Shown: positions 37,330-49,293 of the stretch, one piece after another
How the letters are laid out: each line of letters begins with the position of its first letter
Position numbering within the stretch: position 1 is the stretch's first letter
Assembly (NCBI RefSeq): GCF_012062845.1
Contig: NZ_WWNB01000005.1
Coordinates: 1-64,000 of the forward strand
Origin: Halomonas salinarum
GTDB lineage: Bacteria > Pseudomonadota > Gammaproteobacteria > Pseudomonadales > Halomonadaceae
Direction: 5' to 3'
Length of the DNA stretch: 64,000 nt
Notes under the pieces: generated by a model
The model's input: the letters and a program-made list of their open reading frames with translations, nothing else
Told to the model about the DNA's origin: nothing
Databases searched by the model: none
Program-made: the position numbers and the translations under genes

Positions 37330-37572
37330 GCTGAGCCTTTGAGCCTTGGATTTGCCACCAGTTTGCTGGACGACTTGACCACCGGGAGGTGTAGCTATGC
37401 GTCATGGCGGCGTCTAGGCACAGCCCCCGACGACAGGCAGCAGCCAGATGCTGAGTTCATCCAAGGGCAGTATGGCCGGCAGCCTACTCGCCAGTATCAC
37501 CAGGAGCCCTCGCCGATTGAGGAAACATGTAGCTCAAAGGCTCATACAGCCTATCAAGGCGTTAGAACGCAA

Positions 37573-37600
37573 GACGCCCGCTTCGAAGGAAGCGGGCGTC
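37573..37600 (-). terminator. Terminator-like hairpin after ompW copy 2
   Basis: A 12-bp perfect stem (37573-37584 with 37589-37600) and GAAG loop, 24 bp past the stop of the minus-strand ompW. Its T-run is weak (TTGCGTTC on the minus strand), but its position suits termination. Confidence 0.65.
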
Positions 37601-37623
37601 GTCATTCAGGCGTATCGGTCGTC

Positions 37624-38262
37624 TCAGAAGCGGTAACTGATACCGCCCATTACCACCACCGGGTCAATCTCGACGGTACCTACATCGCTGCCACCCACCT
37701 TGGCATCTGCATCAATGTCCAGATACCAGGCCGCTGCGTTAAGGGCCCAATGCTCATCGATCAACAGATCGACACCCACCTGGCCGGCAGCGCCCCAGGA
37801 ATTCTCGAGTTCCAGCGTGCCGATGTCGAGCTGTTCGTCGGAGAAGATGGTGTAGTTGACCCCGATGCCGGCATAAGGCTGCACTCGGGCCTGGGTGCCA
37901 CCCAACGGATAGTATTGAAGCGTCAGAGTCGGCGGCAGGTGCTTGGTCGAAGCCAGATTAGCACCATTCAGCTCGATGTCATGCTCGAAGCGCTCGGAAG
38001 CCAGCAGCTCGACGCCCAGCTTGTCGGTGAACCGATACCCCAAAGTGAAGGCGCCAGCAGTCTTGCTCTGTACATCCACCTCATAAGCGCCATTCGCAAT
38101 AGTACCGTTGTCGCTCTTGGGCGAGACCTTGGCAACGCCAAGGCGAGTGAAGATGTCTCCGGCCCCATAACTGGCATCCGCCGCGAGCACGTCGCTTGAC
38201 GAAAGGGCACTGGCAGCCACCAGACCAGAGGCGAGAACGGCGGCGAAGGCAGAATAACGCAT
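37624..38262 (-). CDS. OmpW family outer-membrane protein (copy 2)
   Basis: Second OmpW barrel, 212 residues, facing copy 1 tail to tail. Signal peptide of about 33 residues ends near VLAADA; mature part YGAGDIFTRLGVAKVSPKSDNG aligns with copy 1, as do YYPLGGT, YAGIGVNYT and the terminal SYRF. The loops differ, so the two are old paralogues rather than a fresh duplication. The start at 38262 has AAGGA 8 nt upstream; a frame 43 residues longer is rejected. Confidence 0.92.
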   Translation of the reverse strand: MRYSAFAAVLASGLVAASALSSSDVLAADASYGAGDIFTRLGVAKVSPKSDNGTIANGAYEVDVQSKTAGAFTLGYRFTDKLGVELLASERFEHDIELNGANLASTKHLPPTLTLQYYPLGGTQARVQPYAGIGVNYTIFSDEQLDIGTLELENSWGAAGQVGVDLLIDEHWALNAAAWYLDIDADAKVGGSDVGTVEIDPVVVMGGISYRF

Positions 38263-38480
38263 GACTCGATTCCTTATGCTGTCGGGGGCAACCATGGCTG
38301 CCGAAAAAGACATCACGAGTCTACTCAACGAGAGCAAGGCCAATATTGACGCAGCGCAAGACCCGGCGGCACGAACCCAAGGGTGCGACAATGCGCCCCA
38401 CTGCTTCTACACCACAAAACGCCAACCGGGGTATCAAAAAAAGCGAAAAACAAGAAGGAATGGGCTGGAACAACAAAAGA

Positions 38481-38981
38481 TCAGCGCGGCGTATGTCGAT
38501 GCAGCCCCAGTGCAACGAGGCTTTGCTCGTCCAAGTCATCCACGGCGTCGACCCGCGCCAGTGCGGCATGATACTCCACCGACAGAAAGGGCTGCCCCGC
38601 CAGCAAGTGCGCAAGGTACTCGCGCGCCGGCCGCAATGCGTCTCCGGTTCGCTCCGGCTGGGCAACGTACACCCAGGCCTCAATAGCACCTTCATCGGTG
38701 AGCACCGGCGCACGCACTCGGGTGTAATCATGGGGATGCCCTTCGAAGGGATCCATCAAGGTGATCTGATCAGGATGGGTCAACTCGAAGAGGGCTCCCT
38801 CGACCCGGCACCTCTTTGCCGGATGGACATTGGCATGGGCAATGCCGGGGACTTTGGACGCCTTGTCGAAGCTCAACCGGTAGCCTTCCAACACGCCGGC
38901 CAGCGCACGACGGGGCTCACCGATTCGGGCATCGACCCGCGCCACGTTCATGTTGCTGCCATAGGCAAAGTAATAGGGCAT
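38481..38981 (-). CDS. Gamma-glutamylcyclotransferase-like (GGCT/AIG2) protein
   Basis: A 166-residue protein of the gamma-glutamylcyclotransferase fold. The substrate-loop YFAYGSNMN is at residues 4-12, and the likely catalytic Glu lies in MDPFEGHPHDYTR (around residue 80). Related enzymes release 5-oxoproline from gamma-glutamyl amines or peptides. The exact substrate is unknown. AGGAG precedes the ATG by 7 nt. The gene ends near the start region of ompW copy 2, which reads the same way, but they are 218 bp apart. Confidence 0.88.
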   Translation of the reverse strand: MPYYFAYGSNMNVARVDARIGEPRRALAGVLEGYRLSFDKASKVPGIAHANVHPAKRCRVEGALFELTHPDQITLMDPFEGHPHDYTRVRAPVLTDEGAIEAWVYVAQPERTGDALRPAREYLAHLLAGQPFLSVEYHAALARVDAVDDLDEQSLVALGLHRHTPR

Positions 38982-39005
38982 GCCGTTCTCCTGATGTTGG
39001 CGACC

Positions 39006-39341
39006 TCAGGAGGCCTCGTTGATCACCTGATCGACTTCCTCTATGGCCTTGACGACCAGCAGACGATCACCGGCGCGAGACTGATCCTGCTTGAGATACA
39101 TGTCGGCTGCCGGCGCCACGCTGCAGCTCGCGGGGAGTACCGCTTCTTCTGCAATCATGGTATCGAGGCGAGCGATAAATACGAAGCGTAGCCATTGCGG
39201 CAATGACATGGAATCAACACAGAACGGTTGCTCGCTGGCCAATGCCTCGGCCGAGGGTTCTTCCACCCTCCAAAGATCCGTTGCCTTGAGGGTCGCTTCC
39301 AGGCGGCGAACCGCTTCGTCTAGTTGTTGATGAACACTCAT
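39006..39341 (-). CDS. YqcC family protein
   Basis: A 111-residue protein of the YqcC/DUF446 family, function unknown. Typical features are the N-terminal helix VHQQLDEAVRRLEATLKATDLW, then PFCVDSMSLPQWLRFVFIARLDTMI, and the LLVVKAIEEVDQVI end. GAGAGG precedes the ATG at 39341. In some relatives it is placed beside truC (tRNA pseudouridine synthase), which is not seen here. Confidence 0.85.
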   Translation of the reverse strand: MSVHQQLDEAVRRLEATLKATDLWRVEEPSAEALASEQPFCVDSMSLPQWLRFVFIARLDTMIAEEAVLPASCSVAPAADMYLKQDQSRAGDRLLVVKAIEEVDQVINEAS

Positions 39342-39760
39342 AACCTCTCCCGATTCAACACCAAAACCCGCCATTATCCCGGGCAAACCTTGCCTTGGCC
39401 AGTCGTCAGGCCTCTAAGTCTCCAATAGCGCCTGACTCGACAGCACCGTGCGAAGAAAATCTCGGGTGCGTGGCTTGCGAAGCGTAGAGAAAAGCGCTGC
39501 TGTAAACCCGGCTCGAAAACGACCGGCAACGCAGGTCAGGCATTCCACCGTGCTGGCCTGTTATCACCAAGGGCTCGTCATGCACAGAAACCCTGCAAAG
39601 AACTGTGGATAACCATTGGACAAGCATGGCTTGCCGGGATGTCATGGGCGCCCAGGAGAGCTGGGTGATTTTTATACAACACCCCCCTTCTCCACTGGGC
39701 CGGGCTGCCAAGGGTCCTACCAAAAGTGATACAGTGAGCGCTTGATTAAGGGAAGGTGCC
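39342..39760. other. 419-bp intergenic region
   Basis: Between divergent YqcC and DUF3549 genes. It holds one consensus DnaA-box nonamer (TGTGGATAA at 39604-39612, reverse TTATCCACA) and an AT-poor spacer before the DUF3549 start. No gene is recognised. Confidence 0.45.
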
Positions 39761-40792
39761 ATGCAGCCAATTTTTACGCTTCACGACTTCTTCACGCGCA
39801 GCGGCGCCCAGGTACGGCTCTATCATCTCGGTCGGCGTCTGGCGCCCTGCTCGCTAGACGAGCTCGCCGCCTTCGAGGCTCAACGCCAGCCCTGGTCGAT
39901 GCCGTGGCAAGGGCAGGCGCGATTCGCCTGCATCTTCACCATGGGCGATGCCGACGAACCACTTACCTGGTTCCTGTCGCTGCCGCTGGATGAGCAGGGA
40001 TTCTTGATGGCGGCCCCTCGAGACGCCTTTATCCAACGCCTCCTTGAGACGCTTGGCCACAGCGTAGCGACACTTGGCGAAGAGAGCCGAGTGGACAACC
40101 TGATGAAAGACAATCCGCTGGCCTTTACCCCCTCTTTGCCATTGCAAGCGATGCTGCATGCCCGCGCCAGCCACGACCTGGACCGGCCGGCAAGCGAGCA
40201 TTTGGAGCTTGTCGAAAATTACCTGACCGGCGCGCAAGACACTGCGTCAGAAAGCCAATGGCAGGCACTCGGCCTTCAGGGGCTCGCAGACTTCGCAACA
40301 CGCCACGATGCCGACCAGGCTCATGCGCTTGCCAAACGTTTGCCAGCCCTACCCAAGGAAGTGTTGCACTCACTGTGCTACTGCCTTGAACATATTGAAC
40401 TGGACGTCGAATTGATCATGAGCCTACGTGCACGTGGCGAGAAGGCGGCCCGCGAAGGTGATATCGAGACCTTCTGTGCTTGCGTGCGCGCGATAGGCGC
40501 CAGCCAGGACGACAGTGTCGGCCACTGGTATGGCGAGTTACTCGACGACCCTGCCGCCTGTGGCCCTGACCTGCTCGCGGCCATTGCCGCACGAGGCTGG
40601 GAGCATCTGGAAGATGCTCAGCGGCTGCCGCGCTATCTTGAACGCCTGGCTGAGCAACCATCGGTAGACTTCACGGCGATGGTGCGGGACCTGGCGCTGA
40701 TTCCGAGGCTACGCCTGCCACTGCTGATGCAATTGCGCGATGCAGCGACCAACTCGCCGGTTGGACAACGGCTCGCCCACCTGCACCGCTGA
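39761..40792 (+). CDS. DUF3549 family protein
   Basis: A 343-residue cytoplasmic protein of the DUF3549 family, function unknown. The N-terminal half (FTLHDFFTRSGAQVRLYHLGRRL, then FACIFTMGDADEPLTWFLSLPLDEQG) is conserved in marine gammaproteobacteria, and the second half is an all-helical repeat region. AAGG precedes the ATG. It is followed 12 bp later by the retropepsin-like and rimK genes on the same strand, probably one operon. Confidence 0.85.
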   Translation: MQPIFTLHDFFTRSGAQVRLYHLGRRLAPCSLDELAAFEAQRQPWSMPWQGQARFACIFTMGDADEPLTWFLSLPLDEQGFLMAAPRDAFIQRLLETLGHSVATLGEESRVDNLMKDNPLAFTPSLPLQAMLHARASHDLDRPASEHLELVENYLTGAQDTASESQWQALGLQGLADFATRHDADQAHALAKRLPALPKEVLHSLCYCLEHIELDVELIMSLRARGEKAAREGDIETFCACVRAIGASQDDSVGHWYGELLDDPAACGPDLLAAIAARGWEHLEDAQRLPRYLERLAEQPSVDFTAMVRDLALIPRLRLPLLMQLRDAATNSPVGQRLAHLHR

Positions 40793-40804
40793 CCCGGAGG
40801 GATC

Positions 40805-41242
40805 ATGAAAGCACTGCCCTATCAGGCCAAGGCGGTCATCGGCCGCCGCGAGATGGTGACGCTTCCAGACCTGGGGTTGACCCTTTGCTGCAAGGCCGAC
40901 ACTGGAGCACGCACATCGGCACTTCATGCCGAGGAAATCGAGACGTTCGAAGAGGACGGCCATCCTTGGGTCAGCTTCGTGACCCGCAGTGGTGGGCCAG
41001 AAAGCCCGCCCCACCCAGTGCGCCTTCACCTGCATGATCGACGACTGGTCACCAGTTCCAACGGCCAGGCCGAATGGCGATACGTAGTGCGCACACGCCT
41101 GCAAATCGGTGAGCTCGACTTCATGGCGGAGCTAAGCCTGTCTCACCGCGGCGATATGCGACATCCCATGCTGCTTGGACGCCGCGCCATGCGTCGCCTG
41201 CTAGTCGCCCCTGGCGCCGCCTTTCTTCATGGCGAGCCCTGA
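40805..41242 (+). CDS. RimK-associated retropepsin-like (ATP-dependent zinc) protease
   Basis: A 145-residue protein of the family named ATP-dependent zinc protease (DUF785), which has a retropepsin-like aspartic fold. The active-site motif is [13 protein letters not shown] near residues 30-42, with the flap region and [16 protein letters not shown] near the end. It commonly accompanies rimK, and here lies 20 bp before it. In known cases the partner pair adds and removes glutamate tails; whether this member cuts them is inference. GGAGG precedes the ATG. Confidence 0.88.
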   Translation: MKALPYQAKAVIGRREMVTLPDLGLTLCCKADTGARTSALHAEEIETFEEDGHPWVSFVTRSGGPESPPHPVRLHLHDRRLVTSSNGQAEWRYVVRTRLQIGELDFMAELSLSHRGDMRHPMLLGRRAMRRLLVAPGAAFLHGEP

Positions 41243-41262
41243 CCCCTACAAGGATCCGATGT

Positions 41263-42171
41263 ATGCATATCGCCCTGCTTTCCCGTAATCGCCATCTTTA
41301 TTCAACTCGCCGTCTGATCGAGGCGGCAGAGCAGCGCGGCCACACTGCTCGGGTCATCGACACGCTGCGCTGTTACATGAACATCACATCGCACCGACCC
41401 TCTATCCACTATAAAGGGGAAGAACTCGAGCCCTTCGATGCGGTGATTCCGCGCATCGGCTCATCAGTGACCTTCTATGGATGTGCCGTACTACGACAGT
41501 TCGAGATGATGGGCACGTATGTGCTCAACGACAACGTGTCAATAACCCGCTCTCGGGATAAACTGCGTTCCCTGCAACTGCTATCGCGCAAGGGCGTGGG
41601 CCTGCCCGTGACCGGCTTCGCCCACTCGCCCGATGACATCCCCGACCTGATCACCATGGTCAAGGGGGCCCCCTTGGTCATCAAGCTGCTGGAAGGCACT
41701 CAAGGTATCGGCGTGGTGCTTGCCGAGACCAACCAGGCGGCGGAAAGCGTGATCCAGGCTTTCATGGGCATGAAGGCCAACATCATGGTTCAGGAGTACA
41801 TCAAGGAAGCCAAAGGCGCAGACATTCGCTGCCTGGTGATTGGTGACAAGGTGGTGGCCTCAATGAAACGACAGGCCGCCGAAGGCGAGTTTCGCTCCAA
41901 CTTGCACCGTGGCGGCAGCGCCAGTGTGATTCGCATCACACCGGAAGAGCGCTCCACGGCGATCCGTGCCGCCAAGGCCATGGGGCTGCGCGTGGCAGGG
42001 GTTGACCTGTTGCGCTCGAATCACGGTCCGGTGATCATGGAGGTCAACTCCTCGCCAGGCCTACAAGGCATCGAGATGGCCACCGGCAAGGACATCGCCG
42101 GTCTGATCGTCGAAAACCTGGAAAAACACGCTGCCCCCAAACGCAAGGCTCCGCCGAAGCCCAAGGGCTAG
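41263..42171 (+). CDS. rimK: Ribosomal protein S6 L-glutamate ligase
   Basis: Cytoplasmic ATP-grasp ligase that adds glutamate residues to the C-terminus of ribosomal protein S6. The 302-residue length is typical. Seen are the N-terminal [18 protein letters not shown], the ATP-grasp segment [40 protein letters not shown], and the metal site [15 protein letters not shown]. It is preceded directly by its usual protease partner. A separate longer RimK-family ligase is at 4914-6416. Confidence 0.96.
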   Translation: MHIALLSRNRHLYSTRRLIEAAEQRGHTARVIDTLRCYMNITSHRPSIHYKGEELEPFDAVIPRIGSSVTFYGCAVLRQFEMMGTYVLNDNVSITRSRDKLRSLQLLSRKGVGLPVTGFAHSPDDIPDLITMVKGAPLVIKLLEGTQGIGVVLAETNQAAESVIQAFMGMKANIMVQEYIKEAKGADIRCLVIGDKVVASMKRQAAEGEFRSNLHRGGSASVIRITPEERSTAIRAAKAMGLRVAGVDLLRSNHGPVIMEVNSSPGLQGIEMATGKDIAGLIVENLEKHAAPKRKAPPKPKG

Positions 42172-42274
42172 TGCGTCGCTCTCGAGCCGGGTGGCTCGAG
42201 AGTTTTCTCGCCGCGGGGTAGCAAAACACCGTTTCCCCGCGCACAATCTGCGTCACCGGAGGAGGTGACTGCTC

Positions 42275-42721
42275 ATGTTTCTCGATAATCGCCAAGTGGC
42301 GATGGACAGCTTGCTCGAAGCGCTGGCCGATAGCCTCGACTACTTCCAAGACAACATCGAACGCCTGCGTCCGGCGTTGCGTGAAGTGCTGAAACCGCAC
42401 TATGAAGCACGCCACAAAGAGATGCAGAAACTGCAGACGCTGGCCAAGCGTCATCTCAATCTGCTTCCTCGGGATGCAGATGTCGAACGTGACGACTACA
42501 TGTGGCTGTGGAGTCGGCTGAAGAGCTTTGTCGGCAACGACAGTCAGGTACTTATCGGCGAACTACTCGAACAGGAGCGGGTGTTGATGCAAGCACTCGC
42601 CACGCTTCACACACACCCGCTGCCCGACTCTATCGAGCCGGTCATTGAGCGTTGCTGGAAGGGCTGCCGTAAGCTGATTCGCGAGCTTTATCAACTTCAG
42701 AAACAGAACCAGAACCGCTAG
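42275..42721 (+). CDS. Conserved helical hypothetical protein
   Basis: A 148-residue, all-helical soluble protein of a family I cannot name. It shows long amphipathic helices (SLLEALADSLDYFQDNIERLRPALREVLK, LLEQERVLMQALATLH, CRKLIRELYQLQKQ). A strong GGAGGTG precedes the ATG. It follows rimK by 103 bp on the same strand. Its last 80 bp overlap, on the opposite strand, the end of the sanA-like gene. Confidence 0.7.
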   Translation: MFLDNRQVAMDSLLEALADSLDYFQDNIERLRPALREVLKPHYEARHKEMQKLQTLAKRHLNLLPRDADVERDDYMWLWSRLKSFVGNDSQVLIGELLEQERVLMQALATLHTHPLPDSIEPVIERCWKGCRKLIRELYQLQKQNQNR

Positions 42722-43547
42722 CCTCTCCTCTGGCAGGCTGCGCAGGGCTATCGCCGGAGCTCGCTGCAGGCAAGCTCCCCTCCCCACCCATATCAAGGGC
42801 CTGTGGCGAGTCTTTTCCCTCTTGCAACGCCCCTTGCAGCCGCAAGGATACGGCCACGGCCACCGGCGATACCCGCGGTGGTTTAGCGATCACCAGCGGC
42901 TCCTTGGGGCCCAGGAAGTAAGGTTCTCGCCCCCAGAGATAGAGATCGCCAAGCGTCGCCAGTCTTGCCAACCATTCCCTGGCACGCAGTCGCCAGATAC
43001 CGTCAGCCGCCTCGGCTTGAACCGCACAGCCCCCGATTTTCAGACCTAACGCATCGGCAATGAACATGGCTCTGGGTAGATGCCAGGCCTGACTGATCAG
43101 TAGCGCACGCTCAACATCGAACACCGCCTGGGCACGAACCAGCGTATCGAAAGTGCTGAAACCCGCGTAATCCAGGGTCATGTCGACGTCGCGCACACGG
43201 CGATTCCTCAGCTCTCGCCACATGCTCACGGGTTCGTTGTAGTAACGCGTGCGATTGTCACCGGACAGCAGCAAATGGTCGACGCGCCGCTCGCGCATCA
43301 GATCAGCGGCTGCGTCGATACGCGCCGCAAAGTACGGGTTACGCCCCCCTTGGCGACTCCATAGGGAAGTCCCGAAAACGATGCCAACCGGCGCCTGGAC
43401 ACACTGCGCCAACTGATGCTCGATACGGCCACGGGTTCTCTCTACCATCCAAAGATTAGCGGCTACTCCCAGCATCACCAGGCATACCACCAAGGCGCCG
43501 AGCGCCATCAGGATGGCTCTGAGACCTCTCCCCCATTTCCGGTACAT
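42642..43547 (-). CDS. SanA/YdcF-like (DUF218) membrane protein
   Basis: Inner-membrane protein of the DUF218 (ElyC/SanA/YdcF) family, linked with envelope barrier function in enteric bacteria. One N-terminal helix (about 10-32) anchors a periplasmic domain with VGIVFGTSLWSRQGGRNPYFAARID, LLSGDNRTRYYNEP and ALLISQAWHLPRAMFIA. E. coli SanA is about 239 residues; this one is 301, the extra being a disordered Ser/Gly/Pro tail after about residue 240. That tail is encoded partly opposite the end of the preceding gene. The ribosome binding site is weak. Confidence 0.85.
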   Translation of the reverse strand: MYRKWGRGLRAILMALGALVVCLVMLGVAANLWMVERTRGRIEHQLAQCVQAPVGIVFGTSLWSRQGGRNPYFAARIDAAADLMRERRVDHLLLSGDNRTRYYNEPVSMWRELRNRRVRDVDMTLDYAGFSTFDTLVRAQAVFDVERALLISQAWHLPRAMFIADALGLKIGGCAVQAEAADGIWRLRAREWLARLATLGDLYLWGREPYFLGPKEPLVIAKPPRVSPVAVAVSLRLQGALQEGKDSPQALDMGGEGSLPAASSGDSPAQPARGEASGSGSVSEVDKARESAYGSPSSNAQ

Positions 43548-43598
43548 GCAAGAATACCCTTTGCTGTCCAGCGGCCCTTGGGCGCATGTCGATCGTTA

Positions 43599-43632
43599 AA
43601 TGCCCCGATCCTGTCTCCAGAAACGGGGCATT
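43599..43632 (-). terminator. Terminator-like hairpin after the suf operon
   Basis: A 9-bp inverted repeat (43599-43607 with 43624-43632) with a 16-nt loop, 144 bp past the sufT stop. The T-run is short (CATTTAA on the minus strand), so this is a weak call. Confidence 0.4.
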
Positions 43633-43775
43633 GTCTGCGCTTCTAACAAGATGTTCTCAGCCGCTCGACATGCATGCATCTATGTCAATCGCTTCAAGGT
43701 ACGCGACCCCCAACTCCCAATAGCGACAGTCGGCGAAAAACTGTCAATAGCCAGTCTCAGAAGTAGAAGATAACC

Positions 43776-44348
43776 TCAGAACATCCCCAGTTCGAGTCGA
43801 GCTTCCTCGCTCATCATCTCGCGACTCCAGGGTGGATCGAAGACAATTTCGACGTGCACCTTGCTGATCTGTGGAGCACCGAGAATCTTGTTGCGGGCGT
43901 CAGCAGCAATGACATCCCCCATGCCGCAGCCAGGGGCCGTAAGGGTCATGCGAATGGTGACGATGCGATCGCCATTCAGCAATCGATCGATGCGACAGCC
44001 ATAGACCAAGCCCAACTCGACAATATCAACCGGAATCTCCGGATCAAAACAGGTGCGCAACTGGTCCCAGACAAACTGTTCGATCTGCTCTTCGCTAGCA
44101 TCCTCGGGCAAGGTGGGACGAGGCAGTGACTCAAGACCCAAGGCATCAAGGTTAGCACCCTCGACCAAGTACAAGCGCCCATCGAAGGCCACACTGACGG
44201 TACTGCCCTTAGCCTGCATCACCGACACGATACTGTCTTCGGTCAACTTCACCGTCTTGCCGAAGGGAATGGAGATGACTTCCACATCCCGTTGCAAGGG
44301 CATTTCCTGGCCCTTATAGAGCGCTTCAACTTGTTCCATTGCCGACAT
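43776..44348 (-). CDS. sufT: SufT family Fe-S assembly protein (DUF59/MIP18-like)
   Basis: A 190-residue protein with an N-terminal extension and a C-terminal MIP18/DUF59 domain. The domain starts about residue 95 with VWDQLRTCFDPEIPVDIVELGLVYG and ends with the conserved TAPGCGMGDVI and VFDPPWSREMMSEEAR. Members help Fe-S protein maturation, more so when iron is scarce. It closes the suf operon, 18 bp after sufS. GGAGGAG precedes the ATG. Confidence 0.93.
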   Translation of the reverse strand: MSAMEQVEALYKGQEMPLQRDVEVISIPFGKTVKLTEDSIVSVMQAKGSTVSVAFDGRLYLVEGANLDALGLESLPRPTLPEDASEEQIEQFVWDQLRTCFDPEIPVDIVELGLVYGCRIDRLLNGDRIVTIRMTLTAPGCGMGDVIAADARNKILGAPQISKVHVEIVFDPPWSREMMSEEARLELGMF

Positions 44349-44366
44349 TGTCTCCTCCGGGATCAG

Positions 44367-45608
44367 TTAGCGCACCATGCCAATCACACGCTCCAGGGAT
44401 TCGACGAAGATGTCGATCTCCTCGGGGGTGTTATAGGCGGCGAAAGACGCGCGACAGGTGGCATCAACGCCGAAGTGAGAAAGTAGCGGCTGAGCGCAGT
44501 GATGGCCGGTGCGTATCGCCACGCCGAGCTGATCAATCAGCAACCCGATGTCCTGACTGTGTGCACCATCGACCACGAAGGACATGACAGCGGCCTTGCC
44601 TGGCGCGGTACCCAGAATCCGCAGGCCATCGATACGCGAAAGCTCCCTGGTGGCATGCTCGGTCAGACGGTGTTCCCAGGACCGGATCAATGGCAGACCG
44701 ATGCCCGTCACCCAGTCAAGCGCCGCGCCAAGGGCGATCACTTCGGCGATCGCCGGAGTTCCGGCTTCAAACTTGTGAGGGATGTCAGCAAAGGTGCTGC
44801 CAGCCTCGAAGGAAACCGTCTTGATCATTTCGCCACCGCCCTGCCAGGGCGGCATGGCATTCAGTAGCTCTGCCTTGCCATAGAGCGCTCCGACACCGGT
44901 GGGCCCATAGACTTTGTGCCCCGAGAAGGCGTAGAAGTCGGCGTCCATGGCCACGACGTCGATCTGCTCATGCGGTGCTGCCTGAGCGCCATCGACCAGA
45001 ATCAGGGCGTCATGTGCATGGGCCACTCGCGCCATTTCCGAGATCGGATTGACGGTACCAAAGGCATTGGAGACATGATTCACTGCCACCAGACGTGTCC
45101 GCTCATTAAACAGATCGCGATAAGCGTCCTGGTCGAGCACGCCACGCTCATCCACCGGGATCACCTTGATGCTGAAACCGATCTCAGCGGCCAGCAATTG
45201 CCAGGGCACGATGTTGGAATGGTGCTCGAGCTGGGAGATCAGCACCTCGTCGCCAGCCTTGAGGTTGGCACGCCCCCAGGAGTTAGCGACCAGGTTAATG
45301 GCCTCGGTAGTGCCTCGTGTGAAAATTACCTCACGGATCTCACGGGCATTGATGAAGGCTCGCACCTTGTCACGCGTGCGCTCGAAGGCCGCGGTCGCTT
45401 CATCAGCCAAGGTATGCAGGCCACGATGGATATTGGCGTTGTAGCGCCCATAGTAGTCATCGAAGACCTCAATCACCTGCCGTGGCGTCTGACAGGTGGC
45501 GGCGTTATCGAGATACACCAGCGGTTTGCCATGCACCTCCCGATCGAGGATCGGGAAGTCATTGCGCACCTTGGCCACGTCCAGCATCAGGTCACTGAAG
45601 TCGGTCAT
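44367..45608 (-). CDS. sufS: Cysteine desulfurase SufS
   Basis: Pyridoxal-phosphate enzyme that takes sulfur from cysteine for Fe-S cluster assembly. The 413-residue product has the SufS-type SGHKVYGPTGVGALYGK segment with the PLP lysine, LEHHSNIVPWQ, and the active-site Cys region TGHHCAQPLL near residue 370. It lies 3 bp after sufD and follows a GGAG ribosome site. No sufE or sufU partner gene is present in the window, so a sulfur carrier must come from elsewhere or be replaced. Confidence 0.96.
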   Translation of the reverse strand: MTDFSDLMLDVAKVRNDFPILDREVHGKPLVYLDNAATCQTPRQVIEVFDDYYGRYNANIHRGLHTLADEATAAFERTRDKVRAFINAREIREVIFTRGTTEAINLVANSWGRANLKAGDEVLISQLEHHSNIVPWQLLAAEIGFSIKVIPVDERGVLDQDAYRDLFNERTRLVAVNHVSNAFGTVNPISEMARVAHAHDALILVDGAQAAPHEQIDVVAMDADFYAFSGHKVYGPTGVGALYGKAELLNAMPPWQGGGEMIKTVSFEAGSTFADIPHKFEAGTPAIAEVIALGAALDWVTGIGLPLIRSWEHRLTEHATRELSRIDGLRILGTAPGKAAVMSFVVDGAHSQDIGLLIDQLGVAIRTGHHCAQPLLSHFGVDATCRASFAAYNTPEEIDIFVESLERVIGMVR

Positions 45609-45611
45609 GAC

Positions 45612-46966
45612 TCACTCCTCATCCAGGGCAGCAGCCGCTTCGACCAGTCCGGCCAGGTTGAAGCGCTCCGGCAGCTTGCCTGCCACCGTCCGCTCGACCC
45701 GCTCGGCGATGGCATCCAGGGCTACCTGGTCCATGACCTCGCCGGCAAAGGCCAGGGTCAAGAGGCCGCGTGCGGTCTCGTCACTGATCCCCCGGGCACG
45801 CAGTGCGAAGATGGCTTCTTCATCGAGCTGGCCGGTGGTTGCCCCGTGGGAGCACTTGACGTCATCCGCGTAAATCTCGAGCTCAGGCTTGGTATCAATC
45901 TCGGCGCGATCAGAGAGCAGCAGGTTGGCGTTGCTCTGGTGAGCCTCGATCTTCTGACTGTCGCGGCGCACCACCACCCGGCCATTGAAGACACCGTGGG
46001 CGCGGTCGCCGAGAATGCCCTTGTAGTTCTCGTTGGAGAAGGTGTGGGGCGCGTTATGATTGACCAGCGTATGGTTATCGACGTGCTGACGCCCCTGAGC
46101 GAAGAAGAGCCCAAAGTAGTTGGCCTCAGCGCCCTGGGCATTCATCTCGGCAACGATATCATTGCGTACCAGCGACCCACCCAGGTTCAGATTGAAGGAC
46201 GTGAAGCGGCTGTCGCGCCCCTGATCGACATGCAGGCTCGAGACATGCAGGTCCGTGAGCGCGGCTTCCTGAAGCTTGTAATGCGTAAGGATCGCACCAC
46301 GCTCGAGCATGACCTCGGAGACCAGATTGGAGAAGTTGGCAGCGCCCTCTTCGCCCACCTGGTGCTCGATCACCGTGGCCTGACTGCGCGAGCCAGCCTC
46401 GATCAGTACCCGCGGGTGACTCATCAAGGGCGCCTGGTTGGCGCGGGAGAGGAACTGTACCAAGATCGGCTTTTCGACCACCGTCCCCGGTGACAGCCGA
46501 ATCACCGCGCCCTCTTCGGCAAAGGCGGTGTTCAGTGCCGTGAACGGCGAAAAGTCGACACCCGCGAGACGCCCAAGGGCGCCGCCCACGGCTTCATGGT
46601 TATCGGCCAGTGCTTGAGACAGCGGTTCCACGCTGACGCCTGCCGGCAGGGCCGCCAGATCAGAGAGCTCGGGGGCAAAGATACCGTCGACGAAGGTCAG
46701 CCGCAGAGCCTCGAGGGGCAGGGTCAGCGCAGCCGCCGTGGCGGGCGACAGCGGCGTCACATCCTGCGCATCCTGAGACAGGGTGAAATCGCCGCGGGCG
46801 ATCGCCCGCACGTCGGTGTACTTGAACGCCTCGTCACGGCGAGTCGGGAAACCCATTGCTTCGAAGCGTGCCGCACCGGCCTGGCGACGGGCAGCAACCC
46901 AAGTGGGCTCGGCGCCTCGGCGATCGGCGCGTGCGCTCAATGCATCGAGAAAGGTCTGTTCGTCGC

Positions 46967-46970
<4 letters not shown>
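45612..46970 (-). CDS. sufD: Fe-S cluster assembly scaffold SufD
   Basis: Subunit of the SufBCD scaffold, 452 residues. The right-handed beta-helix core lies in mid-protein, and the C-terminal half has the SufB/SufD signature NHNAPHTFSNENYKGILGD and DDVKCSHGATTGQLDEEAIFALRARGI, including the conserved His. The ATG at 46970 overlaps the sufC stop by 4 bp (ATGA), so they are translationally coupled. The longer in-frame start is rejected on that ground. Confidence 0.95.
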
Positions 46971-47719
<749 letters not shown>

Positions 47720-47800
47720 GTTGACACCTTGATTCGGTTCGGGCCGCCGCGCGGCCTTGTAAGATTCGATGACGGAGACGGTAATAGAGCCAGGCGGCGC

Positions 47801-49243
<1,443 letters not shown>

Positions 49244-49293
49244 GGTCTATCTCCTCCCGGTCAGTTGGAATCGAGGAATCCGGGCGTTGTACG

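Noticed and set aside
39604-39612. Single DnaA-box nonamer (TTATCCACA)
   Set aside because: One box is expected by chance now and then; no cluster of boxes, AT-rich unwinding element or dnaA/gidA neighbour suggests an origin.
44916-46493. 525-codon plus-strand ORF opposite sufS and sufD
   Set aside because: Same cause; the protein is His/Ile/Leu-rich in the way antisense frames of these genomes are.
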